A stretch of 64,000 nucleotides of DNA, taken from Conchocele bisecta (taxonomy: Eukaryota > Mollusca > Bivalvia > Lucinida > Thyasiridae). A program made the position numbers and the translations under genes. This document shows positions 24,042 to 34,449 of this stretch, in pieces. The first letter of the stretch is position 1. The number at the start of each line of letters is the position of its first letter. A model generated the notes under the pieces. That model ran no database searches and was not told the DNA's origin. It saw only the letters and a list, made by a program, of their open reading frames with translations. The stretch is from positions 55,045,968-55,109,967 of the forward strand of contig CM055273.1 of the NCBI GenBank assembly GCA_029237695.1, written 5' to 3'.

Positions 24042-24150
24042 CAGATCCAGACAGACTTGAGTGTTAGCTCCAGTACATGTCAACTATGTGAACATATCCT
24101 GGTATCGTTCCCGGCTTATAATCGTGGGCTTTTATATCCCAGTTGGGCCA

Positions 24151-24583
24151 AAAGACCAACAATCGGTGCCCTGGTACCGAATTTAGTAGGAGGGGCATAT
24201 CCAATTACTGATAGCGTCCCCAGCCTGTCAGTTATACACTGGCTTTATAAATAGAATACATAAACAGCAGCACATGTTTGTCGTCTGATACTATTAGAGG
24301 GACTGGTATACACTGTATCATTTGTGTGTTTTATGGGACCACACGTTTGATAACAAACCTACATACCATATATCTAGATACTGGTCAGTAAAGAAACCTC
24401 TACACTGGCTATCCAGCTGCCCCCTCATTGTTCTATATTGGGAGCAGACGACAAACATGTGCTGCTGTTTATGTATTCTATTTATAAAGCCAGTGTATAA
24501 CTGACAGGCTGGGGACGCTATCAGTAATTGGATATGCCCCTCCTACTAAATTCGGTACCAGGGCACCGATTGTTGGGCCTTTA
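24151..24583. mobile_element. Foldback element with ~137-bp near-identical arms
   Basis: Arms at 24,151-24,287 and 24,445-24,583 are reverse complements. They appear identical over the inner ~130 bp, for example CAGCCTGTCAGTTATACACT. The loop is about 157 bp of unique sequence. Such identity implies recent insertion or arm gene conversion. No coding region or target duplication is obvious. Confidence 0.88.
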
Positions 24584-24730
24584 GCATAAATAGTCAATAA
24601 TCCATACTTACTACTATTAATAAGACAATATAACTACACCACGGGTTTGTTTTTGGTCACTTTCACATAGTTTTATTTTTTTTAATTAGAAAACGATGTA
24701 TCCGTTGGTTAGTCATATGTCTGATTTACA

Positions 24731-24900
24731 GTGGAACCTCTCTGAACCGGACACCATGTAGACCTCCCGGGTGACCGGTTTAGGGAGGTTCCAATGTACA
24801 GTGGGGTCAGCGTGTAAGTGCACACACGAACGAACACAACAGGTTGGAACCAACCTGTCGTGTTCGTTCGTGTGTGCACTTACACGCTGACCCCATTGTA
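24731..24900. mobile_element. Abutting Tigger-like hairpin and GTGTAAGTGCACAC foldback
   Basis: 24,731-24,795 is the GAACCTCTCTGAACCGGACA hairpin. At its TA end begins the 24,796-24,900 foldback (ACAGTGGGGTCAGC ends, arms meeting at GGTTGGAACCAACC). The second copy may have used the first one's TA as target. Confidence 0.75.
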
Positions 24901-25544
24901 CATGTGTGTCTGAATTGTAATTATGCACATATTTTATCATCATATCGAAAATCACCAGTACTGTTTTCTGGATATCCAGTTTAGAGAGGTTTTGTGGTAT
25001 CTTAATCCTACTGAGCTAGTGTGCAACAAATTGAGGATCTTACATAAGTGATGATTCAATATGATATGTATTTAACTAGTTAACTGATTTCATAAGAAAA
25101 GAGGCTTTGACGAGTTTAATAAATATCATATTAAATCAACAACAAATGTTAGATTATGTTTATTGCATAAGCACATCATCATAATTTGAAGCTGTACTGA
25201 TTACCTAATATGTTTTATGTAACGGGCTTATTTGCATATGAATCACACTTAGTCTAGTGGTTTTAATATACTATAAACAATGAAACTGTGAAAACCCATT
25301 TTAAGCAATAACATTCGGATCTTCATATTAAGGTCCATTTTGACTGAAGCTGTTGCGGCTTCAAATATTACATACACATTACCAGTACGTATATCATGTA
25401 GCGTGCTTACCAAAACCAGAATAATTACGTGTCTGCTTCAATTAGTGGTCATGGAAAGAGATTGTTTTGTCGTCATTGCAAGAAGACAGTGAGGTGACGG
25501 CCTCAACCAACGAAAACATGCAAACTGTGCAGTACCGAGTTAGT
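24901..25544. other. Unique AT-rich DNA
   Basis: No gene or recurrent repeat seen. 25,025-25,240 has weak similarity to 26,270-26,470 (AACTAGTTAACTGATTTCAT versus AAATTCGTTCATGGATTTCA). Confidence 0.35.
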
Positions 25545-26222
25545 CAAGGGGCATGATCACGTGGTTACAACAACAACAACAACAACAACAACGACATGAA
25601 AGTGTTGAAAGGGCGCCCACTCCAAAGTAAGTATTATTTGATATTTTCCATAATAGGCAACGGATGTTGATGAAATATGTTCAAATGAGTGGTCACAACA
25701 TATACTTTGGTTCAGAAATAAGGAAAATAGATAGAGAATAATAGGTTAATGCCGTGAATGAGAAAAAATATCCGGCAAGACTCAAGAATTTCTTTATTTC
25801 TCATCAGAAGTATATGTTGTTACCACTCATTTGAACCGTCTCGCCGAGACGGTTCAAATGAGTGGTCACAACATATACTTTTGTTCAGAAATAAGGAAAA
25901 TAGATAGAGAATAGTAGGTTAGTGCCGTGAATGGGAAAAATGAGCTGCATTTGGTGTTCCCGGGAGTACGGCACATACTTGTATCGTTTTTGCGAAGAAT
26001 CGATTTGCGTGTCAGTAGGCACGGAAATAGATTCTTCGCAAAACGACAGAAGTTTGGGCCAAACCGAGACCACCACATGCAGCTTAACAATGCACTATAT
26101 TTCATCAACATCCGTTACATAATAAGGGCAACATAACATAATAGGTACTTTGAATCGAAGGGCTTCTGGAAATTTTTAGTACTCGTTGTTGTTGCTGTTG
26201 TAAACACGCGATCATACACCAT
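25545..26222. mobile_element. MITE with CAAGGTGCATGATCACGTGG ends, copy 3, carrying a second MITE
   Basis: Ends are CAAGGGGCATGATCACGTGG plus (CAA)7 and a diverged right end. At about 25,679 the body is interrupted by the TTCAAATGAGTGGTCACAAC palindrome family, which runs to about 25,941. After that the host sequence resumes at GAGCTGCATTTGGTG. Confidence 0.8.
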
Positions 26223-26484
26223 GTTAGTAGAGGTTAAGAGCAAAACTTGGGGAAACCAAAAAATGTGCAATGATGGAGGTGACGTAAATAGATAATTTTA
26301 CAGCACTGTTTATTTCATATGATATTTATTAAATTCGTTCATGGATTTCATAATAAATGAGACGATGCCTAGCCTCGCAATCTACAAGTTTCATAACTAT
26401 CAGCTCATCAACATACATGAAGCTACATTGATCGCCTAACACTTTTCATAATATGCATATACACTACACGCATTATAGAGATAA

Positions 26485-26746
26485 TATATAGTAGGTTAGT
26501 GCCGTGAATGGGAAAAAATATCTGGCAAGGCTCAGGAAACGGGATGGGCGAGGCTATGCCGAGCACATCCCGTTTCCGTGCCGCGCCAGATATTTTTTCC
26601 CATTCACGGCACTAACCTACTATTCTATTTATCCCGTCAACACCTACAAATGGCTGTAAAATGCAAAAATTGCATTAACTGGATATCAAAAATGTTTCAC
26701 GGCACCGTGTTTCACGGCACATACGCACTGTGTTGACGGGATAAAT
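26485..26746. mobile_element. Two-module palindromic MITE, copy 3
   Basis: Left palindrome with arm GTAGGTTAGTGCCGTGAATG, then the module bounded by TTTATCCCGTCAACACCTAC and GTGTTGACGGGATAAA. It is among the best preserved copies. Confidence 0.82.
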
Positions 26747-26802
26747 CGTATTATTATTTTAATACACTACATGATATTTACCCGCGAAAACCTTTTTTTT
26801 TG

Positions 26803-26945
26803 TCGCGCCCGCTTGCGGACAGCACGATATAGTCGCTTAGTCTCGTCTTTTTTTGTGTAATGTCTTTGCATTGCACAAGTATTGACAATTGTATACATAA
26901 ATAGACAGCGACTAAATGGCAGGACTCGTGGAAGATTCAACCCGG
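26803..26945 (+). mobile_element. Helitron-like 5' end fragment
   Basis: TCGCGCCCGCTTGCGGACAG then CGATATAGTCG matches the left end of the elements at 58,836, 59,316 and 63,289, but no GCGGCCATCTAG end follows. Preceded by a T-run. Confidence 0.5.
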
Positions 26946-27054
26946 ATGGTGAACCAAAGTCGAAATGTCATATTTGTAACGTGAGTAAATAAGAGGCATG
27001 AAGGTAGTATCTGGAGTACACAATGCCACTCCGGTAGTATCAGACAGTGGCTAT

Positions 27055-27494
27055 ATAATTAATGTGGTTGTGACTGGATAAATGGAGCTTGTGCGTTTTA
27101 CAGACCAGTGCAGATCCAGATCAGCCTGTGCATCCGCACAGTCTGATCAGGATATGTACTGTTCATTATTATATAGAAGAAACACGCGCAATGCGTCGGA
27201 CAATGAATATAGGCCAGTATCAGTGTGATATTTGATCAGGAGCTACGCTGGGGGCCGTTTCACTAAACTCCGCAGGACTAAAATGTTCGTATGTGCAAAA
27301 TTATGATAGTCTGTAAATTTCACATTACCACTGTTTTATTGTAAACAATTATTGAATTTACATTTATTGAGCATAGGCTGCATATGCAGCCTATGCTCAA
27401 TACATGTAAATCAATCAATTGAAAGTTGCAGACGATCCTAAATTTGCAATTACGAACATTTTAGTCGTACGAAGTTTAGTGAAACGGGCCCCAG
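27055..27494. mobile_element. Two adjacent MITEs
   Basis: 27,055-27,240 is a copy of the GGAGAAATGGGGCTTATG-type MITE with the AGTGCAGATCCAGATCAGCC hairpin. 27,248-27,494 is a full GGGGCCGTTTCACTAAAC-type MITE, bounded by CTG and CAG. Confidence 0.75.
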
Positions 27495-27539
27495 GTCTCT
27501 AATCCCATAAAACTCATGCCTCCAATCACAGCCATATAC

Positions 27540-27960
27540 AGTAGCGCTTTTCTGCCGGTCAACTATACGTACTATACCAATACTATACGTATACTATACC
27601 AATACGATATGTTTTCTATACGATATGCATATAATATAAACGTACGGTATGTTTGTACCGTACATACCAACCAATATCGTATAGATATACCATTCAAATC
27701 GTACGTGTATACGATTTGTATACATGTGTATAATTCTGGTACGTTTGTATCGTACAAACATACCAGATTATGGTATATTCATACCATATCCGTACGGATA
27801 TATCGTATATACGAACGGATATCGTATGTTTGTATAATATTCGTATAGTACGTTTGTACTATACGATGATACGGTACAAACATACCAATATTATATGATC
27901 ATACGATATGCTCATTAAATATACCAATACTATACGATTACGATATGTATACGATATTAG
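27540..27960. repeat. Low-complexity palindromic region (TATACGATATG-like)
   Basis: Dense short palindromes and repeats of ATACGATATG, GTATACTATACC and GTACGTTTGTACC in both orientations. Any ORF here, such as the 110-codon one, is a by-product. Confidence 0.7.
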
Positions 27961-28406
27961 TATTTATCCCGTCAACAAAGTGCGTATGTGCCGTGAAACA
28001 CGGTGCCGTGAAACATTTTTGATATCCAGTCAATACTATTTTTGCATTTTACAGCCATTTGTAGGTGTTGACGGGATAAATATAATAGTAGGTTAGTGCC
28101 GTGAATGGGAAAAAATATCTGGCGCGGCGCGGAAACGGGATGTGCTCGGCAGAGCCTGACCCATCCCGTTTCCTGAGCCTTGCCAGATATTTTTTCCCAT
28201 TCACGGCACTAACCTACTATTCTCTATCTATTTTCCTTATTTCTGAACCAAAGTATATGTTGTGACCATTCATTTGAACCGTCTCGGCGAGACGGTTCAA
28301 ATGAGTGGTAACAACATATACTTCTGATGAGAAATAAAGAAATTCTTGAGCCTTGCCGGATATTTTTTCCCATTCAAGGCACTAACCTACTATTCTCTAT
28401 ATACAG
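27961..28406. mobile_element. Composite of two palindromic MITE modules, second instance
   Basis: 27,961-28,222 is the CCCGTCAACA / GTGCCGTGAATGGG family. It is followed without gap by the TTCAAATGAGTGGT palindrome family (28,223-28,406), the same order as at 20,427-20,910. Confidence 0.8.
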
Positions 28407-28739
28407 ATAGGTAAGGAGCAGAAAAGCGCTACTGTATAGTGGTACATGTACATCCGGCGTTGGGAAGTATCTACTTGACAGCCACAGCCACACACGCTTA
28501 TTTTTCCGCATGTTAAATTTCCATAGAGAAATGTAATAAAATCTATTTTTGACAAAATACAAAAAAGTGTATTCTTCAATTTACATATGTAGCTAAAATT
28601 TATATTAGCAAACAGCAATATTATTTTTTACACTGTGGAAATTGCCGTAAAATGTGGGAAGGTTTCGTGAAATAGACAGTAATTTCTACAGATACTGACG
28701 CGCCTGTGGTTATTTTGCCAGCGGGACTGGAGTTATTCA

Positions 28740-28875
28740 AATGCAAGAGTGTACAATCCAATTTCCATTGGAAATGATTCTGAAGTGCTGTCAAACCATG
28801 TTTTATTGAGAAATAAGGCAAGATATAAAAGCAACAGCAGACGACAATTGTTGTGAGTAGCGATCTAAGGGTTAA
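28740..28875. mobile_element. Half of a piggyBac-like TTAA MITE
   Basis: Contains TCCATTGGAAATGATTCTGA, TGCTGTCAAACCATGTTTTA and the end CTAAGGGTTAA. It matches the right half of the copies at 12,945 and 38,580. The left half has been replaced by unrelated sequence. Confidence 0.75.
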
Positions 28876-30540
28876 GTATTCTATCGCCTGCGCTAATCTT
28901 GCCAATATTTGTCAATTTCATCTTTACAAAATATCAGGTTCTATGAACAGTTGCCTAAAATCACCGGGAATATCGCCGGACTACTTTTCACCTGCTATGC
29001 ATACATTTGGTATTTTAATGTCTAAAAAGTTCCATTCGCGTACCGTCTATGGACGTTTGGTGCTTCCATTATTTATGTAATTGCTTTAGCGAATGTATGC
29101 ACGTATTTCGTGTCAGGCCAAAATTCATCCGCGTAGAAATATAATCGTCCGCGGCAAATAACTCCACACAGAATTCCCCGCCAGCGCTTGTCGCAATTGG
29201 CATGGCCGAAATTGGTTCCGTCACGCATTCGGGTCCAGTCGCTGCCGCAATATCTGTCTTACCGCTTCTCCGCGAGAGTCGATATAGACTTTTATGATTT
29301 ATCCGTGTATACAAGTCGTGTATTACGTTTCTAAGAATAAAGTTTAGTCTGATTTATTTCAAAAGTCAACCATGATATCATTGAAGAGAAAATCCCGCTA
29401 TTCCACGTCATTTAAACCATTTCCTGCTGGGGATTCCCCTTTTGCTGATAGAAAAATCCGATTAGTTTTCTCGTATCTATTTAAATGTATATTCCGCATG
29501 GAATGGGTTATGAAAAGTATGGCTAGCTTTCGAACCTGAAACACGAAGAAGTGAGACTATTGAGACATGACATGTGGACATATTTATACTACAGTGGAAT
29601 CTCTCCCCAACCGGACATCCTGGGAGGCTCCCAGGATGTCCGGTTGGGGAGAGATTCCACTGAAACTCTGTCACGGAACAGTATCATGTGATAGTTAAAC
29701 GTGAAAACGCATTTTATTTATAGCACAAAAAATATTATTTTACATACTGGAGATCGGCGTCAAGCTCGTTTCCTCGGATCGCAATGGACGAATGCTTGTA
29801 TGGCCTGTGCACTTCCCCGACGTCATGTTGCTCGTTTTACCGTGAGAGGCACTAAGCATCTAGTGTCGTGCCTGTCAATCATAATAATTGGTGTCCGTCT
29901 CTGAGAAACGAATATCAGTCCCACTTACAGCGTCAATCAACGCAGTTCTGGTCATATTGGCTGTCAGGAAGTGCGCCACATACTGCCATCTAACACGATT
30001 GGTTGGTTACCTGCGAATTTTTCTTCTGGTGTCATTTGTTTGCGGAAATTCGCGGTGAATTAAGATGTGCGCGCATATATGTGAAAATCGTGTGTATTTC
30101 TCATGCGCGCGTAGACGATGTTTGTTTGACGTCTAAATATAATATTCCTAATGATTGGGCTGTCTAAAAATCTGTTCTGACATCGAAGTCAGTCTATAAC
30201 CCACACAACGATTAACATGAACTTGTTGCAAAACAAAACAATTACTCTAGCGTCGGAATAATAAGATTTACGGTCGTGTCGTTCCAGTAAAACGAGACAA
30301 CATGTCGGTAATTCGTGCCATGTCTAATTTGCTCACGAAACAAATGCTGTTGCAATATGGGCGGTCTAATTGTAATAGAATATGACTATCACATGACACC
30401 ATTTCATGTATGCATATACACGGTATCTACTCCGGTGAAAAATACCTACATGTAGATGTGTGTTTTGGTACACGATTGTGGGGTTTCGAAATTCAAACAA
30501 ATGACACAAATGCACGGTCTGCCGACTTTCATAATATTTG
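28876..30540. other. Largely unique DNA; one small MITE
   Basis: 29,592-29,664 is a Tigger-like hairpin (GGAATCTCTCCCCAACCGGA). 29,085-29,310 is locally less AT-rich with an 81-codon minus ORF, but I recognise no domain in it. The rest shows nothing. Confidence 0.45.
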
Positions 30541-30670
30541 GAGGTGACTGGAGAAATGGGTCTTATTGGTTTCGCAATCAGTGTAGATCCAGATCAGACT
30601 GTTCGTGATTCCATCAATGAAACACCCGACATGTTTCTAACAAGCAATGTACAACAGGAATCGTTTTCAG

Positions 30671-31055
30671 CAAGGTGCATGATCACGTGGTAAGTATCAT
30701 TTGATATTTTCCTCAATATGCAACGGATTTTGATGAAATATGGCGCAGCAAACGCGTCTTCATGAGCTGCATTTGGTGGTCCAGAGAGTTTGGCACATAC
30801 TTATGTCATTTTTGCGAAGAATCGATTTCCGTGTCGGAGACACGGAAATCGATTCGTCGCCAAAACGACAGAAGTTTGGGCGAAAATACAGAGACCACCA
30901 AATGCAGCTTAACAAGACGCGTTTGATGCGCCATATTTCATCAAAATCCGTTACGTAATAAGGACACTATAAAAGAATACGTACTTTGAATCAGATGGAT
31001 TCTGGAAATTTCAGTACTTGTTGTTGTTGTTAGTACCACGTGATCATGCACCTTG
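30671..31055. mobile_element. MITE with CAAGGTGCATGATCACGTGG ends, copy 4
   Basis: Ends match at both sides, but the left (CAA)n and following ~35 bp are missing compared with copy 2. The inner hairpin ATCGATTTCCGTGTCGGAGA is intact. The 72-codon ORF is part of the palindrome. No exact 5-bp duplication (TTCAG versus TATCA). Confidence 0.8.
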
Positions 31056-31193
31056 TATCAGGCTACATGTGTATGCTATATGATCAGAAGACTCGCTGGT
31101 TACAAATACTACGATCACCATCTCTACAGGCACAGTACAGTGGTACATCAGACGTCGGAAAGAGCATCACCGCCTGTGCTAACCTTGCCAATA

Positions 31194-33038
31194 AGGCCTA
31201 AAAAAAATTGTTTGTTTAGGGGCACCCGACCCTACCTGCTATTTTATTAACAAAATGTGCCGACCCTATTTTTTTTCCACATTTCAGAAGAAAAAAGTTT
31301 TTGTCTATTTTGTTAATTTTGTTAATTTTTATCCCTCTCCTTGTAACTTTTGTCTTGCAAAATATCATGCAACTTTGTTGGTAAATGACATTTTAATACC
31401 CGATATATTAAACTACATATTCTTTTACACTCGCGACAGTCTTACGACTCGAAGTGCGGCGAAAACGAAGCGCCGGGACAAGCATTGTGGTAACTGCAGA
31501 GGTTATCCGAATATACAATTGTGTCCGGTCATTTCGCGCGTCCGGTGATTTCGCTCTCCTCTTTAATTCGCATTGTCAACCTCTCGCTACCTGGTGTCGG
31601 TATATTAGAAGTCAACCTTTTCATAAACTATACAGCTTCTGACGATATTTGGCCAGTCTAAGTATATTTGGTGAGTACAAGTTTGTTTGTGTCGGTTTTA
31701 CTCTTCGTATCCGAATACATGCATACGTCACATTTTGCAGAAGACATCGTCTGTCAAAACCATGTTTACTTCTGTTTTGTGAATGAAATAGTTGGCCCCG
31801 GATCGAGTATATTAAAACATACAAATGATGTCATTGGGGAAACTACTACAAAATTTTCAATGTATGGAAGTCCAAACTTGTTTGAATATTTGTTTTTTGT
31901 AGTATTTTGAGTTCTTGCATTAATCTGGGTATTAATGTACGCTGGATGTGTTATACTGTCATTAATTTGTTCCCTGACTGTAATTTATCACATGCTGACT
32001 TATTGACCCCCTTCCCTGAACGTATAAATGACAGTCATGTTGGCGTGTATTGGCCACCATAGACAAATATAATTAACTGACGTCACTAAAATCGCACTGC
32101 GCAAGTACACCGGACATCCAGATTTTCGGGGAATACCCAATGTGAGTTCACAAATGGCGGCCGTTTACATTGATGCACTTTGTTTTATTGCATGATATTT
32201 CGTAGAAATACGGCGAAATGGCAAGTTATTATGCATATAAAGTTGTAGGTCTGAATATGCGATATTTATAGATCGATTATGTTATTGTTTCCTTAGCTGC
32301 GCGAAATCACCGAACAGCACCGTAAGCCTACAATCAACAACAACAACAGAAATTGCCAATTGGCACGATGGCTGGGGTTTCGTCTAGTGGGACTCGCATC
32401 TTGTTACATATAAACATAGATGTATGCCAACATTCTCCAGAAAGACGAACATTTGACATTTTCCCTCTATAGCTAGTTCATCAGTGTTTGCGGACATGAT
32501 ACCATTGTATTGCGAGCAGTGCACGTGTAGAAATCAGGCATCAAATCAGGATTATTCTGATTTCAGGGCTGAATATATAGTTTTCTTAATATTGTAAATA
32601 TTCAGTTCTGATTTTGGGATTTTCCCCCCATTTGTACAGGCAATATATGGGATTTAGTACTAAACCCATTGACCTGGCCTTAAATGACCTTAGCTGTTGA
32701 ACGGCCGTTAAACCCCAACAAACAAACACCTGTGCATCAGTGTCTTCGGCATTAAACCATGGATTAAGTTTTGGGTCAAGTCTTATTTATTCTCAACACT
32801 AGTTCATGTGCATTTACAGATGGCTTTTGGGTTTGAATTAAACACTACAATTGATAATTTGTTATATAATATATTATATTCCATACAGGATGTACAGTTT
32901 CATGTGCATTCTGTGTGTCCTTTTGATGCAAAATATCCACCAGAATATACAATGAATTGTGAGCTTAATTAATATTCATACTACTAATGGCATATAAAGT
33001 AAACAAGGTACATGTTGTATTTAACGATTTACAGCTTC

Positions 33039-33069
<31 letters not shown>

Positions 33070-33138
33070 TTCCGTACCTACCCTACCTAATGATTTTGAG
33101 CCCGTTCCCCTAAACAAACAATTTTTTTTGATAGGCCT
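31194..33138. mobile_element. ~1.9-kb block bounded by AGGCCTA inverted repeats
   Basis: Left end AGGCCTAAAAAAAATTGTTT then GTTTAGGGG. The right end is its complement with a small insertion (TAGGCCTATCAAAAAAAATT reading inward). Both are followed inside by a CCTACC block. Internally there is a ~27-bp A-run at 33,042, a sequence ending GGCCGTTAAACCCCAACAAA at about 32,724 that looks like an invertebrate SINE tail, and a GTGAGTACAAG donor-like site at about 31,671. No transposase ORF is recognisable. Confidence 0.6.
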
Positions 33139-33276
33139 AATTGAATTTATTTTTATTTCAAAATACCTCTGTTTTAAATCAGCTTGATACGCTGAGCCAG
33201 AGCTGTGCTACAGCCAATACAAATGTTTGATTGCGAGTTGATATTGCCAATGGATGTTCAGAACCGTTGACATCAG

Positions 33277-33581
33277 TAGCCGATGCCGATTTCACCAAAA
33301 TTGAAAAAATTATCTAGCAAAATATACTTTGAGGGAGTAATCATTTATTTTTCCCAAAATGCATTATTTCATATAAAACTAACGACTGCATATATTTGAA
33401 GATTAAAAGCATGCAGAATTATTATACTGAATTTATTACATTATCACAGCCAAAATGGCTGTGATAATGTAATAAATTCAGTATAATAAAAATTAATAAA
33501 TTTATCCTAAAATTGAAAATTTCTCCCTCAATGTATGCTTTGCTAGATAAGTACACTTTGCAAAGTTGGTGAAATAGACTA
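33277..33581. mobile_element. Palindromic MITE, TAGCCGATTTCACC family, copy 3
   Basis: The same family as 2336. The left end carries a small repeat (TAGCCGATGCCGATTTCACC). It shares flanking sequence with copy 1 (the CAATCAAAC-type unit before it, CAAGATT and ACGCA after it), so both derive from one larger repeat that already contained the MITE. Confidence 0.85.
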
Positions 33582-34059
33582 CAGTGCAAGATTGACGCAA
33601 GAGATGGTGTACATGTATGTACAAATTCGTTTCATGACCTTTCCAACAAACAATATAGACCCGGTCAATCTGTACAAATGTCATGTAATCGTAATGCTTA
33701 CTGTTTGCACGTGTTCCGCGTTATATGCAAGGTATTGCTCTATACTATACTGCTACGCTGCAGCGAACAGTACATATTTGCGGAATACAGTTTCGCCCTT
33801 TCGCGCAGTAAATATGTAACGATTATTCACTAGACGTGAACGTTCATACTTCGCTACATGTGTAATTCTTATTGTAAGTAAAGGCAACATTATGAGACAA
33901 ACATATTCTCATAAACTGAGCTAATAAATGGTGTAATTGCAAATGTCTTGTGTCACTCTCAAATTCAAAGAAGTAGGAAAGTAAGGAAAGAACGCTTCAA
34001 ACGGAAATTTGGAAATACTACTCTGTCATAATTCCAGAACAATTTTTTTTTCACAATTC

Positions 34060-34331
34060 CCTAACATCTGATTGGCCCGTAGCAAGTCTCTGTCCAAAAT
34101 TTATATCCCAGTAAACTCCCACGCCGAACTACTTGCCGTAACCGTGAGGCGCAGTTAAAATAATTCTTAAGAAAACGGAAACTAAACACATTTTCTTGAT
34201 GAATTTATTTCAAATGCTGGAATTATAAGGAATGAATGGCCTTTTTGTGGAATTTATCGGGGATATAAACTTGGAACTTTTCCAAGTTTATACCCCGATA
34301 AATTCCATAAAAAGGCCATTCATTCCTATAA
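34060..34331. mobile_element. Foldback element, GGAATGAATGGCC family, copy 3 with left arm
   Basis: 34,060-34,224 is the reverse complement of the arm at 2875-3030. 34,225-34,331 is the hairpin, but its centre is deleted at GTCGCG, leaving arms that meet at TTGGAACTTTTCCAA. Such central loss is typical of long palindromes. Confidence 0.8.
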
Positions 34332-34449
34332 TAACTCTTGTTTAATGCAATGTAATATACTGTCATTAGAGTTATGTACCCAGAACAAAATGTATGCAAG
34401 TGTGAATTATGAAAATATTTATAGCGGTTTACCGGTCACGATTAATGGT

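Noticed and set aside
27516..27848. 110-codon tyrosine- and isoleucine-rich ORF
   Set aside because: Arises from low-complexity TATACGATATG repeats; the opposite strand is equally open.
33042..33069. A-run as the tail of a LINE or processed gene
   Set aside because: No coding sequence or target duplication could be tied to it; it lies within an inverted-repeat block.
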